In this document: piece after piece, positions 8,482 through 17,446 of the stretch
Position numbering within the stretch: position 1 is the stretch's first letter
Layout: every line of letters starts with the position of its first letter
NCBI RefSeq assembly: GCF_011303755.1
Contig: NZ_CP049885.1
Span: 212,001-276,000, forward strand
Source: Acidovorax sp. HDW3
Lineage (GTDB): Bacteria; Pseudomonadota; Gammaproteobacteria; Burkholderiales; Burkholderiaceae_C
Direction: 5' to 3'
Length of the DNA: 64,000 nucleotides
Notes under the pieces: model-generated
What the model was told of the DNA's origin: nothing
Seen by the model: the letters and a program-made list of their open reading frames with translations, nothing else
The model's database searches: none
Translations under genes and position numbers: made by a program

Positions 8482-9360
8482 ATGCAAGTACACAGGTTCG
8501 GACAATGGTTGACGGCCAGCACGGCGCTGGCCCTGGCGGGCTGCGCTGCCACGGGCACGCCGCCCCTTGCAGCGGGCGCTGGCGTGCCCGATGCGGTGCT
8601 GGCGCGCCAGCAGCAGCAACTGGCCGCCCAGACGGCGGGCCAGGGCTATGGCCCGCAGGCCCCGCGTGACCTGGCGGTGGCGGCGGGCAGCAACCCCATC
8701 ACCTTTGCCAAGGCCCCGGCGCACACGGCCATGAACCTGTGCAACATCCACCTGCACCAGAACGCCGAGCACAAGGGCGGCGAATTTACCCAGTACGCAG
8801 GCAACGGCGATGGCGCGGGCTTTGGCACGGGCTACCGCTACAGCGGTGCGCTCACGCCCGCTGAATTGGCCCCACTGGGGGCGGGCGTTTGCCCCAGCGC
8901 CCACGGCAGCTTGCAGTCGGGCGACACCATCGAGCTGCACTACGTTCACAGCAGCGCGCAGGTGCAGCCCGGCCCCACCTTGGGCGCCTGCCTGAACGCG
9001 GGCACGCAAAACCCGCAGTTGCGGGTGCTGGCGCAGGTGCTGGTGTTGGTCAACGACCCGGGCGCACACGACTTTCGCCACCTCACGCGCCACGGCATGG
9101 TGCAGGGCTATGCCCAGGCGTTGGGCCTGCTGCAGAACACGGGCGTGCCGCTCGAATACCTGGGTTCGACCACCGGCCCGGCGTACAACGAAAAAGGCTC
9201 GCCCCTGCAGGTGACCTGGCGCGTGTACCCGCAGGTGGCCAAGGTCAATATCGCGTCGCTCGGGGCCTGGTGCCAGGGCAATGTGTACCAGGAAGAGCAC
9301 GCCCACGGCGTGCGCAACCTGGTGACGCTGCCGCAGTTGCTGGCCCCCATGGTCCCTTGA
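8482..9360 (+). CDS. Putative delta-class carbonic anhydrase lipoprotein
   Basis: A 292-aa exported protein with a short signal peptide and lipobox LAGC (cysteine about 21). The core motif NLCNIHLHQNAEHKGGEF, with three closely spaced histidines, followed by GTGYRYSG, is what I recall for delta-class (diatom TWCA1-like) carbonic anhydrases that occur in some proteobacteria. These interconvert CO2 and bicarbonate at a zinc site. Several cysteines (NLCN, GVCP, ACLN, WCQG) could form periplasmic disulfides. A good ribosome site (AGGAGG 8469-8474) fixes the start at 8482. It follows narL at about 100 bp in the same direction. The family call rests on motif memory; an uncharacterised lipoprotein is the fallback. 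Confidence 0.6.
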   Translation: MQVHRFGQWLTASTALALAGCAATGTPPLAAGAGVPDAVLARQQQQLAAQTAGQGYGPQAPRDLAVAAGSNPITFAKAPAHTAMNLCNIHLHQNAEHKGGEFTQYAGNGDGAGFGTGYRYSGALTPAELAPLGAGVCPSAHGSLQSGDTIELHYVHSSAQVQPGPTLGACLNAGTQNPQLRVLAQVLVLVNDPGAHDFRHLTRHGMVQGYAQALGLLQNTGVPLEYLGSTTGPAYNEKGSPLQVTWRVYPQVAKVNIASLGAWCQGNVYQEEHAHGVRNLVTLPQLLAPMVP

Positions 9361-9376
9361 TGGCGGCGGGCTGCCG

Positions 9377-10582
9377 TCAGGCCAGCCACTGCGCCAGCTT
9401 GTGCGCCACGCCGGGGTCGGACAGCAGTTGCAAATGCCCCACCTGGTAGGCGATGTGCTGCCGCGCCGGGGCAAAGGCCAGGCGCCGTGCGGGCTCACGG
9501 TGGCGGCCCAGGGCGCTGGCCAGGGGCACCAGGCCGTCGCCCAGCAGGCGCTCGGCCAGGCAGGAGCGGCGCGTGGCCAAGGTGGCGGCGATGGTGTAGC
9601 AGGCGATGCCCTCGGGCAGCGGCAGCGGCGCGTTGCCCTCGGCGCGCACCTGGCCGTGGCGCAGGTCGGTAATGCCGGCGCTGCGCAGCAGCCCCAGGCG
9701 GGCGAAGGGGCGGCTGTAGGGCGTGCTGCCCAGCAGCAGATCGACGCCGTGGCCGGCACGTTCGAGCGGTGCGCCCTGGTGCGGCGAGCCCACAAACACC
9801 AGGCGGCGCAGTTGCGCCGGCCAGTCCATGCCGGCCTCGGTGGCCGCTTGCACGGCGGCGCGCAGCACCAGGCCGCCCATGCTGTGGCCGATGGCGGCAA
9901 AGTCTGTCAGCGCAGTCGGCCAGGTGGCCAGCAGGGCCTGGAGCTGCTGCGCCAGCAGGCGGCCATTTTCGGCAATCGGCAGGCCGCTGTTGTAGCGCAG
10001 GTAGAGGGGCGTGTAGCCGTGCGCCTGCGCCAGGTAGGCGCCGTGGTCGTGCCCGCTTTGCTGCCACTGCAGGTCGTTCATGCACAGGCCGTGCACCAGC
10101 AGCAGCAGCTTGCCTCCGCCGGGCGGGGTGGCCAGGTCCAGCGGCTGGCCGCCCTGGCGCAATTGCATGGGCAGGGCCAGGGGGCTGGCGTCGGCCGCCA
10201 GGCGGTCGCCGAGCACGCCGTTGAGGGCCGAGAGCAGGGCCTCGCGCTCGGCGTCCACGCCCGCAGTGGGGTCTGCCAGGCTGCGTTCGAGCCAGGGTTC
10301 GAGGCGCAGCAGCGCCGCCTGCAGGCCGCGATCGACCCAGCGCGTGCTGCCCTCGATGCTGCGGTACACCAGGCCGGTGATGCCGCTGGTGCTGCCCGCA
10401 CGCGCACCGCCGGGCAGGCCGACGGTGGCGCGCACCGACTGGTGTACGCCCTCGACGATCTGCACCACGCCTACGGTGGCCTGGGTCGCCAGGCGGGCGG
10501 CGGCGCGCAGGTCGCTGGCGCGCAATTGCTGCCAGGTGCGGCGCTGGGCCGGGCGGGGGGGGGTCTTGCTCGTACGGGGCAT
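9377..10582 (-). CDS. Alpha/beta hydrolase, lipase-like (PGAP1-type)
   Basis: A 401-aa serine hydrolase. The fold begins with LLLVHGLCMNDLQW (oxyanion region), the nucleophile elbow is GHSMGGLVLRAA, and GSPHQGAPLER follows, as in PGAP1/lipase-class enzymes. The N-terminal ~110 residues (RAAARLATQATVGVVQIVEG and the following stretch) are helical and have no recognised motif. No signal peptide is obvious. The start at 10580-10582 is preceded by AAGGAG. The gene lies between narXL/delta-CA and narK1 on the opposite strand and convergent to the delta-CA gene (16 bp apart), so a link to nitrate respiration is not implied. Its 5' leader is a copy of the dispersed repeat. The substrate is unknown; an ester or lipid is likely. 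Confidence 0.8.
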   Translation of the reverse strand: MPRTSKTPPRPAQRRTWQQLRASDLRAAARLATQATVGVVQIVEGVHQSVRATVGLPGGARAGSTSGITGLVYRSIEGSTRWVDRGLQAALLRLEPWLERSLADPTAGVDAEREALLSALNGVLGDRLAADASPLALPMQLRQGGQPLDLATPPGGGKLLLLVHGLCMNDLQWQQSGHDHGAYLAQAHGYTPLYLRYNSGLPIAENGRLLAQQLQALLATWPTALTDFAAIGHSMGGLVLRAAVQAATEAGMDWPAQLRRLVFVGSPHQGAPLERAGHGVDLLLGSTPYSRPFARLGLLRSAGITDLRHGQVRAEGNAPLPLPEGIACYTIAATLATRRSCLAERLLGDGLVPLASALGRHREPARRLAFAPARQHIAYQVGHLQLLSDPGVAHKLAQWLA

Positions 10583-10591
10583 GATGCTCCT

Positions 10592-10643
10592 TAATTAATA
10601 GCTGCTTGCGCTTGACTGGCAGGCGCTAGAGGCATTTTTTGCC
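10592..10643 (-). repeat. Dispersed palindromic repeat, copy 3 (leader of hydrolase gene)
   Basis: On the minus strand it reads GGCAAAAAATGCCTCTAGCG, then a CCTGCCAGTC loop region and AAGCGCAAGCAGCTATTAA. This is one of the most complete copies. It ends just before the AAGGAG ribosome site of the minus-strand hydrolase, so it forms part of that mRNA leader. Confidence 0.9.
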
Positions 10644-10827
10644 TTCAATTTGGTTGGCTGTCAGCGCCTGTGCAGTGTGGCACGGCGGGTGGTAGTAGTT
10701 CTTTGGAACTAGGGCGCATGGCGCTCCCATCGTTCTTTTGCTGTGGCCCCGGCCTCCCAGCGAAGGATGGGCAGGGCAGCGGGTTTACGCGAGCATGGCG
10801 GGGCATTAGGCATACAAGGAAAACCCT
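10644..10827 (+). promoter_or_regulatory. Upstream region of the narK1K2GHJI cluster
   Basis: This gap must hold the main nar promoter. By eye I find no TTGAT-N4-ATCAA FNR/Anr site and no clear pair of NarL heptamers. A small inverted repeat AGTTC-TTTG-GAACT sits at 10697-10710. The ribosome site AAGGAA lies just before the narK1 ATG at 10828. Confidence 0.35.
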
Positions 10828-12114
10828 ATGGCTTCCCCGTCGCACCCTGCGGCTGAAGATCCCCGCCGCACCCGCCAGGCTTGGTCTGTACTTATCGTCA
10901 GCACCCTGGCGTTTACCGTGTGTTTCATGGTCTGGATGATGTTCGGCATCATCGGCATCCCCATCAAGAAGATGCTCGATCTGAACTCGACCCAGTTCGG
11001 CCTGCTCACCGCCATGCCGGTGCTCACGGGCTCGCTGGTGCGGGTGCCGCTGGGCATCTGGACGGACAAGTACGGCGGGCGCATCGTGCTCGCCTGCCTC
11101 ATGGCAGTGACGGTGCCGGCCATCTGGTTGATGGGCTACGCCACTCAGTATTGGCACTTTCTGACCATCGGCCTGTTCGTCGGCCTCGCTGGTGGTGCGT
11201 TCTCGGTCGGCACGCCCTATGTGGCGCGCTGGTTTCCCAAAAACCGCCAGGGCACGGCCATGGGCGTGTACGGCGCCGGCAACTCGGGCGCGGCGGTGAA
11301 CAAGTTCGTCGCGCCGGTGATTTTGGTGGCCTTTGGCTGGGCCATGGTGCCGCAGGTGTACGCCGCCATCATGCTGGGCACGTTGGTGCTGTTCTGGCTG
11401 TTCAGCCACAGCGACCCCAGCCACCTGGTTTCCAGCAACGTGAAGTTCACCGAGCAGCTCAAGGCGCTCAAAGACCCCAAGGTGCTCAAGTACTGCCAGT
11501 ACTACAGCATCGTCTTTGGCGGCTACGTCGCGCTGGCGCTGTGGATGGTGCAGTACTACGTGGGCGAGTACGGCCTCGATATCCGCGTTGCGGCGCTGCT
11601 GGCGGCCTGCTTCTCTCTGCCCGGCGGTGTGCTGCGCGCCATTGGCGGCGTGCTGTCGGACAAGTACGGCGCGCACAGCGTGACCTGGTGGGTGATGTGG
11701 GTGAGTTGGATTTGCCTGTTTTTGCTGAGCTACCCGCAGACGGATTTCACCATCCAGACGGTCAACGGCCCGAGCACCTTCCACATCGGCCTGAACGTCT
11801 ATGCCTTCACCGCCATCATGGCCGTGCTCGGCGTGGCCTGGGCCTTTGGCAAGGCCAGCGTGTTCAAGTACATCAGCGACGACTACCCCGGCAACATCGG
11901 CGCCATCAGCGGCATCGTCGGCTTGGCTGGCGGCATGGGCGGCTTCATCCTGCCGATCATGTTCGGCGCGCTCATGGACTGGACGGGCATCCGCTCCAGC
12001 GCCTTCATGCTGATGTATGGCGTGGTCTGGGTCTCGCTCATCTGGATGTACTGGACCGAGGTGCGCCGCACCGACGTCATGACCGGCGAGGGCGCTGCGC
12101 CCGCTGCCCGTTGA
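10828..12114 (+). CDS. narK1: Nitrate transporter NarK1 (MFS)
   Basis: Major-facilitator nitrate importer, 428 aa with about 12 membrane helices; type I NarK proteins act as nitrate/proton symporters. The N-terminal half has LIVSTLAFTVCFMVWMMFG and GIWTDKYGGR (the loop 2-3 MFS motif). The nitrate signature around YVARWFPKNRQGTAMGVYG and GAGNSGAA is present, and a second motif, GGVLSDKYGA, lies in the C-terminal half. It is the first gene of the nar cluster, 31 bp before narK2. The narK1-narK2 pair as separate genes is common in beta-proteobacterial denitrifiers; some relatives carry them fused. Confidence 0.93.
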   Translation: MASPSHPAAEDPRRTRQAWSVLIVSTLAFTVCFMVWMMFGIIGIPIKKMLDLNSTQFGLLTAMPVLTGSLVRVPLGIWTDKYGGRIVLACLMAVTVPAIWLMGYATQYWHFLTIGLFVGLAGGAFSVGTPYVARWFPKNRQGTAMGVYGAGNSGAAVNKFVAPVILVAFGWAMVPQVYAAIMLGTLVLFWLFSHSDPSHLVSSNVKFTEQLKALKDPKVLKYCQYYSIVFGGYVALALWMVQYYVGEYGLDIRVAALLAACFSLPGGVLRAIGGVLSDKYGAHSVTWWVMWVSWICLFLLSYPQTDFTIQTVNGPSTFHIGLNVYAFTAIMAVLGVAWAFGKASVFKYISDDYPGNIGAISGIVGLAGGMGGFILPIMFGALMDWTGIRSSAFMLMYGVVWVSLIWMYWTEVRRTDVMTGEGAAPAAR

Positions 12115-12145
12115 TCCCCTTTTCACCACGATTGGAAACCACACC

Positions 12146-13591
12146 ATGGCGAGCAATGCTGTAACGCAAGACGGCGCGCACAAAGGCCGGACGCTGCATA
12201 TCTGGACGCCCGAGGACAAGGCTTTTTGGGAGCGCGAGGGCGAGGCCGTGGCCAAGCTCAACCTCTGGATTTCGGTGCCGGCGCTGTTCCTGGCCTTCGC
12301 CATCTGGCAGGTCTGGAGCGTGGTCGCCGTGAACCTGCCGGCGCTGGGCTTCAAGTACTCGACCAACCAGCTGTTCTGGCTGGCAGCGGCGCCGGCGCTC
12401 TCGGGCGCGACGCTGCGCATCTTCTACTCCTTCATGGTGCCGGTGTTTGGCGGGCGGCGCTGGACGGCGCTGTCCACCGCCTCGCTCCTGATCCCGGCGC
12501 TGGGCATTGGCTTTGCCGTGCAGGACAACACCACGGCCTACCCGACCATGCTCATGCTGGCGCTCTTGTGCGGCCTGGGCGGGGGCAACTTCAGCTCCAG
12601 CATGGCCAACATCAGCTTCTTCTTTCCCAAGGAGCGCAAGGGCTCGGCGCTGGGCGTGAACGCCGGCCTGGGCAACCTGGGCGTGTCGGTGGTGCAGTTT
12701 CTGAGCCCGCTGGTCATCACCCTGGGCATCTTCGGCATCTTCGGCGGCGACGCGCAAGTGATGATGCGCAACGGCGAGCAGCAACACGTGTGGGCGCAAA
12801 ACGCCGCCTTCATCTGGGTGCCATGGATTGCCATCGTCTCCATCGCCGCCTGGTTCGGGATGCACGACATTGCCGACGCCAAGGCCAGCTTTGCCGCCCA
12901 GGCCGCCATCTTCAAGGCCAAGCACAACTGGATCATGTGCGTGCTCTACCTGGGCACTTTCGGTTCCTTCATTGGCTTTGCTGCCGGTTTTCCGCTGCTC
13001 ATCAAGGCGCTGTTCCCCAGCGTCAACCCGCTGGCCTACGCCTGGATGGGGCCGCTCTTGGGTGCGGTGATTCGTCCGTTTGGCGGCTGGCTGGCCGACA
13101 AGGTGGGCGGCGGCGTCGTCACCTTCTGGAACTTCCTGGTCATGGCCCTGGCGGTGATCGGCGTGCTGTATTTCCTGCCCAAGGGCAGCGGCGGCTATGT
13201 GCTGCCGTTTGGCCCGGCCGAGGGCAGCTTCACCGGCTTCTTCCTCATGTTCCTGGTGCTGTTTTGCACCACCGGCATCGGCAACGGCTCGACGTTCCGC
13301 ATGATTCCGGTGATCTTCCTGACCCAAAAAATGCGTGAACTGCGTGGCAACGACGAAGCCGCCCGCGCCCAGGCCCTCAAGGACGGCAACACCGAAGGCG
13401 CTGCGGCCGTCGGCTTTGCCGGTGCCCTGGGTGCTTACGGTGGCTTCTTCATTCCCAAGAGCTACGGCAGTTCCATCGCCGCCACCGGCGGCCCCGAGTT
13501 TGCGCTGTGGATGTTCGCCCTGTTCTACGGCCTTTGTGTCGTCATTACCTGGTGGTATTACTCGCGCAAAAACGCTGAGATGCCTTGCTAA
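12146..13591 (+). CDS. narK2: Nitrate/nitrite transporter NarK2 (MFS)
   Basis: Second NarK, 481 aa with 12 predicted helices. Type II NarK proteins exchange nitrate for nitrite or move both, and complement NarK1 during respiration. The family-type stretch GGGNFSSSMANISFFFPKER, followed by GLGNLGVSV, marks it as a NarK with a divergent second half: a longer loop at about 200-215 (GGDAQVMMRNGEQQHVW) and a C-terminal PKSYGSS. The start at 12146 is the first in-frame ATG after narK1. narG begins 43 bp after the stop, preceded by AAGGAG. Confidence 0.93.
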   Translation: MASNAVTQDGAHKGRTLHIWTPEDKAFWEREGEAVAKLNLWISVPALFLAFAIWQVWSVVAVNLPALGFKYSTNQLFWLAAAPALSGATLRIFYSFMVPVFGGRRWTALSTASLLIPALGIGFAVQDNTTAYPTMLMLALLCGLGGGNFSSSMANISFFFPKERKGSALGVNAGLGNLGVSVVQFLSPLVITLGIFGIFGGDAQVMMRNGEQQHVWAQNAAFIWVPWIAIVSIAAWFGMHDIADAKASFAAQAAIFKAKHNWIMCVLYLGTFGSFIGFAAGFPLLIKALFPSVNPLAYAWMGPLLGAVIRPFGGWLADKVGGGVVTFWNFLVMALAVIGVLYFLPKGSGGYVLPFGPAEGSFTGFFLMFLVLFCTTGIGNGSTFRMIPVIFLTQKMRELRGNDEAARAQALKDGNTEGAAAVGFAGALGAYGGFFIPKSYGSSIAATGGPEFALWMFALFYGLCVVITWWYYSRKNAEMPC

Positions 13592-13633
13592 AGCGTCCTC
13601 GACCCTGACCCCCTCAAAACAAGGAGTCCCACG

Positions 13634-16600
13634 ATGAGTCATTTTCTCGACCGTCTCTCTTATTTCGCGCAGCCGCGCGAAGAATTCTCGGATGGCCACG
13701 GCCAGACCAATGGCGAAGACCGCACCTGGGAAGACGCCTACCGCAACCGCTGGGCGCACGACAAGATCGTGCGCTCGACCCACGGTGTGAACTGCACGGG
13801 CTCTTGCTCGTGGAAGATTTACGTCAAGGGCGGCATCGTCACCTGGGAAACCCAGCAGACCGACTACCCGCGCACCCGCGCCGACCTGCCCAACCACGAG
13901 CCGCGCGGCTGCGCACGCGGCGCCTCGTACTCCTGGTACCTGTACAGCGCCAACCGCGTCAAATACCCCATGGTGCGCGGGCGCCTGCTCAAGCACTGGC
14001 GTGCCGCCATGGCCGTGGCCAAGAGCCCGGTCGATGCCTGGGCCGCCATCGTCGAAAACGAGCCAGCGCGCCGTGAATGGCAAAAGCAGCGCGGCCTGGG
14101 TGGCTTTGTGCGTTCCACCTGGGACGAAGTCAACCAGATGATTGCGGCGGCGAACGTCTACACCATCAAAAAACACGGGCCCGATCGCATCATCGGCTTC
14201 TCGCCCATCCCGGCAATGTCGATGATTTCGTATGCCGCCGGCTCGCGTTACCTGAACCTGATCGGCGGCGTGCCGATGAGCTTCTACGACTGGTACTGCG
14301 ACCTGCCGCCCTCCTCGCCGCAGGTGTGGGGCGAACAGACCGACGTGCCCGAATCGGCCGACTGGTACAACTCCAACTTCATCATCGCCTGGGGCTCGAA
14401 CGTGCCGCAGACGCGCACCCCCGACGCCCACTTCTTCACCGAGGTGCGCTACAAGGGCGCCAAGGTCGTGGCCGTGACGCCCGACTACTCCGAAGTCGCC
14501 AAGCTGGCCGACCTGTGGCTGCACCCCAAGCAGGGCACCGACGCCGCCGTGGCCATGGCCATGGGCCACGTCATCCTCAAAGAGTTCTACTTCGACAAGC
14601 GCAGCAGCTACTTCGACGACTACGCGCGCCGCTACACCGACCTGCCGCTGCTGGTTGTTTTGGAAGACAAAAAGCTGCCCGATGGCCGCACCGTCAAGGT
14701 GCCTGGCCGCTACGTGCGCGCCAGCGACTTTGAAGGCAACCTGGGCCAGGCCAACCACCCCGACTGGAAGACCGTGGCCTACGGCGCCGACGGCAAGGTG
14801 GCGCTGCCCAACGGCTCCATCGGTTTTCGCTGGGGCAAGGAAGGCCGTCCGGACGAAGGCCTGTGGAACCTCGAAGCCAAGGAAGCGCAGGGCGGCAACG
14901 ACGTCAAGCTCAAGCTCTCGGTGCTCGAAGACGGCGCCCAGGCGCACGAGGTGACCGACGTCGCCTTCCCGTACTTTGGTGGCATTGCCACGCCCAACTT
15001 CAACGCCAACGACCAGGGCGGCGACGTCACGGTGCGCCGCGTGCCCGTGAGCTACCTTGACTTGAACGGCGACGGCGTCTCGGGCCGCGTGGCCGTGGCC
15101 ACGGTGTTCGACCTGCAGGTGGCCAACTACGGCGTGCATCGCGGCCTCGAAGGCGAAGGCGCGGACGGCGGCTACGACGCCAACCAGCCCTACACCCCTG
15201 CCTGGCAAGAGAGCATCACCGGCGTGCCGCGCGATCAAGTCATCGCCATCGCGCGCCAGTTCGCCGACAACGCCGACAAGACGCACGGCAAGTCCATGGT
15301 CATCATCGGTGCCGCCATGAACCACTGGTACCACTGCGACATGAACTACCGGGGCATCATCAACATGCTGATGATGTGCGGCTGTATCGGCCAATCGGGC
15401 GGCGGCTGGTCGCACTACGTGGGCCAGGAAAAGCTGCGTCCGCAAACCGGCTGGACGGCGCTGGCGTTTGCGCTCGACTGGATCCGCCCGCCGCGCCAGC
15501 AAAACTCGACCAGCTTCTTCTACGCCCACACCGACCAGTGGCGCTACGAAAAGCTGGGCGTGGAAGAAGTGCTCTCGCCCCTGGCCGACAAGAGCGCCTA
15601 CCAGGGCAGCATGATCGACTTCAACGTGCGCTCCGAGCGCATGGGCTGGCTGCCGAGCGCGCCGCAGCTGCAGACCAACCCGCTGCAGGTCGTCAAGGAC
15701 GCGCAGGCCAAGGGCCTGGACGCCAAGGACTACACCGTGCAGTCCTTGAAGAACGGCAGCCTCAAGCTCAGCTGTGAAGACCCGGACAACCCGCTGAACT
15801 GGCCGCGCAACATGTTCGTGTGGCGCTCCAACATCCTGGGTTCGTCGGGCAAGGGCCACGAGTATTTCTTGAAGCACCTCTTGGGCACCACCCACGGCGT
15901 GCAGGGCAAGGACCTGGGCGCGCAAGACGCCAAGCCGCAAGAAGTGAAGTGGCACGCCAACGCGCCCGAAGGCAAGCTCGACCTGCTGGTGACGCTGGAC
16001 TTCCGCATGAGCACCACCTGCCTGTACTCCGACATCGTTCTGCCCACGGCCACCTGGTACGAGAAGAACGACCTGAACACCTCGGATATGCACCCCTTCA
16101 TCCACCCGCTGTCGGCGGCGGTGGACCCGGCCTGGCAGGCCCGCAGCGACTGGGAAATCTACAAGGGTTTTGCCAAGGCGTTCAGCGAAGTGTGCGTCGG
16201 CCACCTGGGCGTGGAAAAAGAAGTCGTGATGACCCCCATCATGCACGACACGGCGGGCGAGTTGGCCCAGCCGTATGACGTCAAAGACTGGAAGAAGGGC
16301 GAGATCGACCTGATCCCGGGCGTGACCGCACCGCAGATCACCATCGTCGAGCGCGACTATCCGAACACCTACAAGCGCTTCACGGCCCTGGGGCCATTGA
16401 TGGACAAGCTGGGCAACGGCGGCAAGGGCATTGGCTGGAATACCCAGACCGAAGTCGAGCAGCTCGGTGACTTGAATGGCCGCGTGCGCGAAGAAGGCGT
16501 CTCGCAAGGCCGCCCGAAGATCGTCTCCGACATCGACGCCACCGAAGTGGTGATGATGCTGGCCCCCGAGACCAACGGCCACGTCGCCTGCAAGGCCTGG

Positions 16601-17428
16601 GAAGCCCTGGGCAAGCAGACCGGGCGCGACCACGTGCACCTGGCGCTGCACCGCGAGGACGAGAAAATCCGCTACCGCGACATCCAGGCGCAGCCGCGCA
16701 AGATCATCTCCTCGCCCACCTGGTCGGGCCTGGAGAGCGAGAAGGTCAGCTACAACGCCGGCTACACCAACGTGCATGAGCTGATCCCATGGCGCACCCT
16801 CACCGGCCGCCAGCAGTTCTACCAGGACCACCCCTGGATGCGCGACTTCGGCGAGGGCTTCTGCTCCTACCGTCCGCCCGTGCACCTGAAGGCGCTGCAC
16901 GAAGTCGAAGGCAAGATGCCCAACGGCAACCCCGAGATTGCGCTCAACTTCATCACGCCGCACCAGAAATGGGGCATCCACAGCACGTACAGCGACAACC
17001 TGCACATGCTGACCTTGAACCGTGGCGGCCCGGTGATCTGGCTCTCGGAGGACGACGCCAAGCGCGGCGGCATTGTCGATAACGACTGGGTCGAGCTGTT
17101 CAACGCCAACGGCGCGATTGCTGCGCGCGCGGTGGTCAGCCAGCGCGTGAACAACGGCATGGTGCTGATGTACCACGCGCAGGAAAAAATCGTGAACACC
17201 CCGGGCTCGGAAATCACCGGCACGCGCGGCGGCATCCACAACTCCGTCACGCGCGTGGTCTTGAAGCCCACGCACATGATCGGCGGCTACGCCCAGTACA
17301 GCTACGGCTTCAACTACTACGGCACCATCGGCACCAACCGCGACGAGTTCGTGCTGGTGCGCAAGATGCGCCATGTGGACTGGATGGACGAAGAAGCCGG
17401 CGCCCCCGCTGCCGGGGCCCATGCCTGA
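13634..17428 (+). CDS. narG: Respiratory nitrate reductase alpha subunit NarG
   Basis: Catalytic subunit of the membrane-bound quinol:nitrate oxidoreductase. It reduces nitrate to nitrite on the cytoplasmic side at a bis-MGD molybdenum centre. The protein is 1264 aa, full length for the family. The N-terminal FS0 cluster region shows STHGVNCTGSCSW, with a further Cys in RGCARGASYSWY. The Mo-ligand aspartate lies in YCDLPPSSPQVWGEQTDVPE. The C-terminal molydopterin-binding part includes TYSDNLHMLTLNRGGPVIWL. It has a strong ribosome site AAGGAG before ATG 13634 and sits between narK2 and narH (18 bp gap). No frameshift or missing ligand is visible. Confidence 0.97.
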   Translation: MSHFLDRLSYFAQPREEFSDGHGQTNGEDRTWEDAYRNRWAHDKIVRSTHGVNCTGSCSWKIYVKGGIVTWETQQTDYPRTRADLPNHEPRGCARGASYSWYLYSANRVKYPMVRGRLLKHWRAAMAVAKSPVDAWAAIVENEPARREWQKQRGLGGFVRSTWDEVNQMIAAANVYTIKKHGPDRIIGFSPIPAMSMISYAAGSRYLNLIGGVPMSFYDWYCDLPPSSPQVWGEQTDVPESADWYNSNFIIAWGSNVPQTRTPDAHFFTEVRYKGAKVVAVTPDYSEVAKLADLWLHPKQGTDAAVAMAMGHVILKEFYFDKRSSYFDDYARRYTDLPLLVVLEDKKLPDGRTVKVPGRYVRASDFEGNLGQANHPDWKTVAYGADGKVALPNGSIGFRWGKEGRPDEGLWNLEAKEAQGGNDVKLKLSVLEDGAQAHEVTDVAFPYFGGIATPNFNANDQGGDVTVRRVPVSYLDLNGDGVSGRVAVATVFDLQVANYGVHRGLEGEGADGGYDANQPYTPAWQESITGVPRDQVIAIARQFADNADKTHGKSMVIIGAAMNHWYHCDMNYRGIINMLMMCGCIGQSGGGWSHYVGQEKLRPQTGWTALAFALDWIRPPRQQNSTSFFYAHTDQWRYEKLGVEEVLSPLADKSAYQGSMIDFNVRSERMGWLPSAPQLQTNPLQVVKDAQAKGLDAKDYTVQSLKNGSLKLSCEDPDNPLNWPRNMFVWRSNILGSSGKGHEYFLKHLLGTTHGVQGKDLGAQDAKPQEVKWHANAPEGKLDLLVTLDFRMSTTCLYSDIVLPTATWYEKNDLNTSDMHPFIHPLSAAVDPAWQARSDWEIYKGFAKAFSEVCVGHLGVEKEVVMTPIMHDTAGELAQPYDVKDWKKGEIDLIPGVTAPQITIVERDYPNTYKRFTALGPLMDKLGNGGKGIGWNTQTEVEQLGDLNGRVREEGVSQGRPKIVSDIDATEVVMMLAPETNGHVACKAWEALGKQTGRDHVHLALHREDEKIRYRDIQAQPRKIISSPTWSGLESEKVSYNAGYTNVHELIPWRTLTGRQQFYQDHPWMRDFGEGFCSYRPPVHLKALHEVEGKMPNGNPEIALNFITPHQKWGIHSTYSDNLHMLTLNRGGPVIWLSEDDAKRGGIVDNDWVELFNANGAIAARAVVSQRVNNGMVLMYHAQEKIVNTPGSEITGTRGGIHNSVTRVVLKPTHMIGGYAQYSYGFNYYGTIGTNRDEFVLVRKMRHVDWMDEEAGAPAAGAHA

Positions 17429-17446
17429 GGAAGAAGGAGAACTACG

